Source: Roseibacillus sp. (GTDB taxonomy: Bacteria > Verrucomicrobiota > Verrucomicrobiia > Verrucomicrobiales > Akkermansiaceae). Taken from it: DNA of 9,199 nucleotides. Made by a program: the position numbers and the translations under genes. Below the pieces are notes generated by a model. The model ran no database searches. It was not told the origin of the DNA and saw only the letters and a list, made by a program, of their open reading frames with translations. The stretch lies in NCBI GenBank assembly GCA_002729275.1, contig PBTP01000109.1, positions 27,934 to 37,132 of the forward strand, in the 5' to 3' direction. Shown here in pieces: positions 6,669 through 9,199 of the stretch (within the stretch, counting starts at the first letter, position 1; the number at the start of each line of letters is the position of its first letter).

Positions 6669-8030
6669 CTATACCTGACTAAGAATGCCGGTAGAGTCTC
6701 CAAGCCTTCCCGCTGGAGCTCCAATTTCGTCAAGCATCCGCAGGTAGAGATTATTCATGGGGACATCCCCTTTCAGATCAACGTGCCTCCCGGTCCGGAA
6801 TTTACCGCCTGCATTTCCAGCAAGGATAATCGGAAGGTCGTTGTGCGTGTGGCGGTCGCCATCGGAGAGGCCTCCGCCCCATACGATCATGGAGTTATAC
6901 AACAGCGGCTTACCATCGACATCCTTCGTGTTGCGCATCCGCTCGAGAAAGTAAGCGAGTTGCTCAAGATAGAAGGTATCAATTTTCGCGATCTTTTCGA
7001 TCTTGGACCTGTTTCCTCCATGGTGTGAAAGACCATGGTGCCCTTCTCTCACTCCATGCGTCGGAAAATTTCGGTTGCTTCCATCATGAGCCAGCAGGAA
7101 GGAAGCAATCCGGGTCTGATCCGTCTGGAAAGCGAGAATCATCATCTCGAACATGATCCGGATGTGCTCGTGGTATTCCCTTGGGGCTCCGTTTGCAGGA
7201 GGTTCTACACCGGGATCGGGCGGGGGGCCTATACTTTCGGCTTTCTCGATCTGCCTCTCAATCTCGCGTACGCCGGTCATATACTCGTCCAGCTTCTGCT
7301 GATCGTTCCTGCCCAGGCTCTTTTCCATCGCCTTCGCGTCTTCGAGAACAAAATCAAGAATTGAGCGCTTTTCCGCTCGTCGCCTCGCTTGGCTTTCACC
7401 ACGCTCAGATTGGGATCCACTCCCGAACAACCGTTCAAATACCAAGCGCGGGTTTGACTCGGGAGTCATCGGTTGTGTCGATGAGCGCCAGGAGATGTTA
7501 TACTGGTAGGCGCAGGAGTAGCCTGAGTCACAGCTACCTGACTTGCGCACACCATCACAGGAAAGCTCAAGCGATGGCAGTCTTGTTTCCTGTGCGAGAT
7601 AGTTGGCCGCCATCTGGTCCACCGAAATTCCCAGACGAATATCGGACCCTGATGTTTTTCTGGGACGAGTTCCGGTCAGGAAGGTGGCGTTTCCACGGGC
7701 GTGGTCTCCGGCGCCATCTCTGCCACCCCAGCCATTAGCCTGCTCAAGTCCTTTGACGATCTGAATGTCCGGGCTCGCATCTTTGAGAGATTGCATGGAA
7801 TCGTTGAGCACGAACTTCTCACCGACCCCCTGTGGCCTCCACTTGTCCATGATCACCCCATTGGGAAGACAGAGATATGCCATTCGCAGTGGAGCTCCAC
7901 TGGCAGTTAAACCACGCGCACCAGCCAAGGGTTTTGCCAGACCCAGAGAGCTGAACCCGGGGAGGGCCAAGGTCGCTCCCAGCCCCCTGAGAAAGGCTCT
8001 TCGTCCCGGAAGTAGTTTTATGTCCCTCAT
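6669..8030 (-). CDS. Tat-exported DUF1552 family protein
   Basis: This 453-residue protein belongs to the DUF1552 family (PF07586), whose biochemical role is not established. The N-terminus has a twin-arginine signal, GRRAFLRG (9-16), followed by a hydrophobic stretch (about 17-32), so it should be exported folded across the inner membrane. Family signatures follow: GDHARGNATFLTG (108-120), a cysteine-rich block CDSGYSCAYQYNISW (167-181), PRLVFERLFG (194-203), and the histidine-rich GHHGLSHHGG (330-339). GLSDGDRHTHNDLP (387-400) comes near the end. The last motifs resemble those of DUF1501 and other alkaline-phosphatase-fold proteins, suggesting a metal site; this is inference. A central stretch (about 205-265) is charged and probably helical. 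The gene lies 74 bp downstream of the DUF1592-type gene, its usual partner, and was probably co-transcribed with it. No Shine-Dalgarno sequence precedes the ATG, but the Tat signal fixes the start well. Confidence 0.92.
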   Translation of the reverse strand: MRDIKLLPGRRAFLRGLGATLALPGFSSLGLAKPLAGARGLTASGAPLRMAYLCLPNGVIMDKWRPQGVGEKFVLNDSMQSLKDASPDIQIVKGLEQANGWGGRDGAGDHARGNATFLTGTRPRKTSGSDIRLGISVDQMAANYLAQETRLPSLELSCDGVRKSGSCDSGYSCAYQYNISWRSSTQPMTPESNPRLVFERLFGSGSQSERGESQARRRAEKRSILDFVLEDAKAMEKSLGRNDQQKLDEYMTGVREIERQIEKAESIGPPPDPGVEPPANGAPREYHEHIRIMFEMMILAFQTDQTRIASFLLAHDGSNRNFPTHGVREGHHGLSHHGGNRSKIEKIAKIDTFYLEQLAYFLERMRNTKDVDGKPLLYNSMIVWGGGLSDGDRHTHNDLPIILAGNAGGKFRTGRHVDLKGDVPMNNLYLRMLDEIGAPAGRLGDSTGILSQV

Positions 8031-8104
8031 CCGTTGTCAGTATACGCTAATATTAAAGTGATTCGCACAGAAATTCTTGACTGATTTTCGCGTGCCGCCA
8101 ATCC

Positions 8105-9199
8105 CTAATTTTGCAGCCTGTCTCCGTCCCCCCGGCGCTTCTGGAAGGGGGTGCTCTCCACCACTCCGTAAATCAGCTCCGCCATTTTGCCCTCTTGGGC
8201 AAGCAAGCGACCAACAATACGGTCGACCGCTGGAGCATCATAATACTCCACGCCCCTTCCGAGCGCATAAGTAAGCATCTTCTCGGTAAGGCACCGGTAA
8301 AAGTCCTCTTTCCGGGAGCTAATCAGGATCTCCTTAAGCTCCATGACGTTAGAGAATTTCTCGCCGGTAACAAGCTGCCCCGCACTATCGATTGGCTGAC
8401 CCGCGTCCTCCTCTCTCCACTGTCCGATGGCATTGAAGTTCTCAAGCGCAAGACCGATGGGATCCATTCGCTGGTGGCACGATTTGCAAAGCGCCTTTTC
8501 CCGATGTGCCACCATGATCTCCCTCATTGTGCCCTTGGCGGACGCCTCTTCTGAATCTTCCAGCTCCGGAACATCGGGAGGCGCAGGCGGAGCAGGAGTC
8601 CCAAGGATATTCTCAAGAACAAAGAGCCCCCGCTTCACCGGAGAGGTTCTGGTTGGCTGCGAGGTTACCACAAGAAAGGTCCCCTGAGTAAGAATGCCGC
8701 CGCGAGACTGCTGCTCTTTATCGAACTCAACCCGGCGATATCGATCGCCCTTCACTCCGGACACTCCATAAAAGTTGGCAAGGCTCTCGTTCAGAAAAGA
8801 GTACCTCGCGTTGAGCAGCTCGAGGATCGGCCGATTTTCTCTGAGAATATGTTGAAAGAAGAGCTCCGTCTCTTCCCCCATATCGTGGCGCATCTCCTGA
8901 TCAAAAACCCGTTCAGCATTCCTCTTGTTGCTCTCCCCGATAATATGACGCACATCAATATTCAAGCTCACAAGATCCCGCGCCTGAAGCCATTGACCCA
9001 CAAAATTCTTTACCATGCGGTCCGCTTTCTGATCAGACAGCATTCGATCGACTTGCGTGCGAAGCTTGGCACGCAGCTCGCCCTTGGAGGCCAGACTGAG
9101 CAGCTCCTCATCAGGAGTTGAGCTCCAGAGGAAATAGGAGAGGCGTGACGCCAGCGCGAACTGGTCAACCGGAACCACCCTGCCGGGATTATCAGGCTC
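8105..9199 (-). CDS. DUF1592/DUF1588/DUF1585 cytochrome-like protein, 5' part outside window
   Basis: This is the C-terminal part (364 residues visible) of a large protein common in planctomycetes and Verrucomicrobia. The reading frame runs through the right edge: the seven codons before the GTG at 9176-9178 are open and encode EPDNPGR, so that GTG is not the start. The visible order is DUF1592 (FALASRLSYFLWSSTPDEELL onward to SFLNESLANFYGV), DUF1588 (RGGILTQGTFLVVTSQPTRTSPVKRG through CKSCHQRMDPIGLALENF) and DUF1585 (from about TGEKFSNVMEL to the end). CKSCH (bases 8474-8488) is a CxxCH motif, the signature for covalent haem c attachment. The full-length family usually also has DUF1587 and DUF1595 upstream and a signal peptide, so the protein is probably periplasmic or surface-bound. 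An electron-transfer or redox role together with the DUF1552 protein is plausible but unproven. Confidence 0.93.
   Translation of the reverse strand, partial: EPDNPGRVVPVDQFALASRLSYFLWSSTPDEELLSLASKGELRAKLRTQVDRMLSDQKADRMVKNFVGQWLQARDLVSLNIDVRHIIGESNKRNAERVFDQEMRHDMGEETELFFQHILRENRPILELLNARYSFLNESLANFYGVSGVKGDRYRRVEFDKEQQSRGGILTQGTFLVVTSQPTRTSPVKRGLFVLENILGTPAPPAPPDVPELEDSEEASAKGTMREIMVAHREKALCKSCHQRMDPIGLALENFNAIGQWREEDAGQPIDSAGQLVTGEKFSNVMELKEILISSRKEDFYRCLTEKMLTYALGRGVEYYDAPAVDRIVGRLLAQEGKMAELIYGVVESTPFQKRRGDGDRLQN

Noticed and set aside
7181..7738. 185-codon plus-strand open frame
   Set aside because: It lies opposite the well-supported DUF1552 gene, is rich in Arg and Ser and shows no family motif; it is a shadow.

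Overview
The window looks like chromosomal DNA from a Gram-negative bacterium of the Planctomycetota-Verrucomicrobiota group, with Verrucomicrobiota the more likely guess. The main reason is the neighbouring pair of a DUF1592/DUF1588/DUF1585 protein with a CxxCH haem motif and a Tat-exported DUF1552 protein. This pairing is heavily expanded in those phyla, though it also occurs in some Acidobacteria and Myxococcota, so the assignment is an inference. By eye the coding DNA is moderately GC-rich, and the stretch around 1440-1550 is clearly more AT-rich.

Left part, plus strand: an almost complete or complete class 3-type aldehyde dehydrogenase (2-1378) is followed by an AT-rich spacer. Next comes a small type II toxin-antitoxin locus: a Phd/YefM-like antitoxin (1554-1763) and a VapC-like PIN-domain toxin (2014-2400). 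A 14-bp palindrome and a 9-bp tandem repeat lie directly upstream of the antitoxin and probably form its autoregulatory operator. The locus has an odd layout. The antitoxin stops just after its DDFDEPL motif, and 250 bp of non-coding DNA with two dyads, one a perfect 13-bp stem, separates it from the toxin.

Right part, minus strand: four genes read leftwards from the right edge. They are the DUF1592-type cytochrome-like protein (enters from outside the window, ends at 8105), the DUF1552 protein (8030-6669), a 1075-residue hybrid histidine kinase (6582-3355) and a class IV aminotransferase (3260-2412). The kinase holds a complete phosphorelay in one chain: membrane sensor, HAMP, HisKA, HATPase, two receiver domains and an HPt domain. 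A hairpin after the DUF1552 gene suggests that the DUF1592-DUF1552 pair is one unit and the kinase begins another. The aminotransferase is convergent with the toxin gene, with only 11 bp between them.

How the parts work together: the DUF1592 and DUF1552 proteins probably act together outside the cytoplasm, but their function is unknown. The kinase probably senses a periplasmic ligand and passes phosphate to a regulator not encoded here. The aldehyde dehydrogenase and aminotransferase look like ordinary metabolic genes. I found no RNA gene, CRISPR array, insertion sequence or phage gene. The best candidates for something unusual are the rearranged toxin-antitoxin locus and the uncharacterised DUF1592-DUF1552 pair; neither clearly shows a new system.
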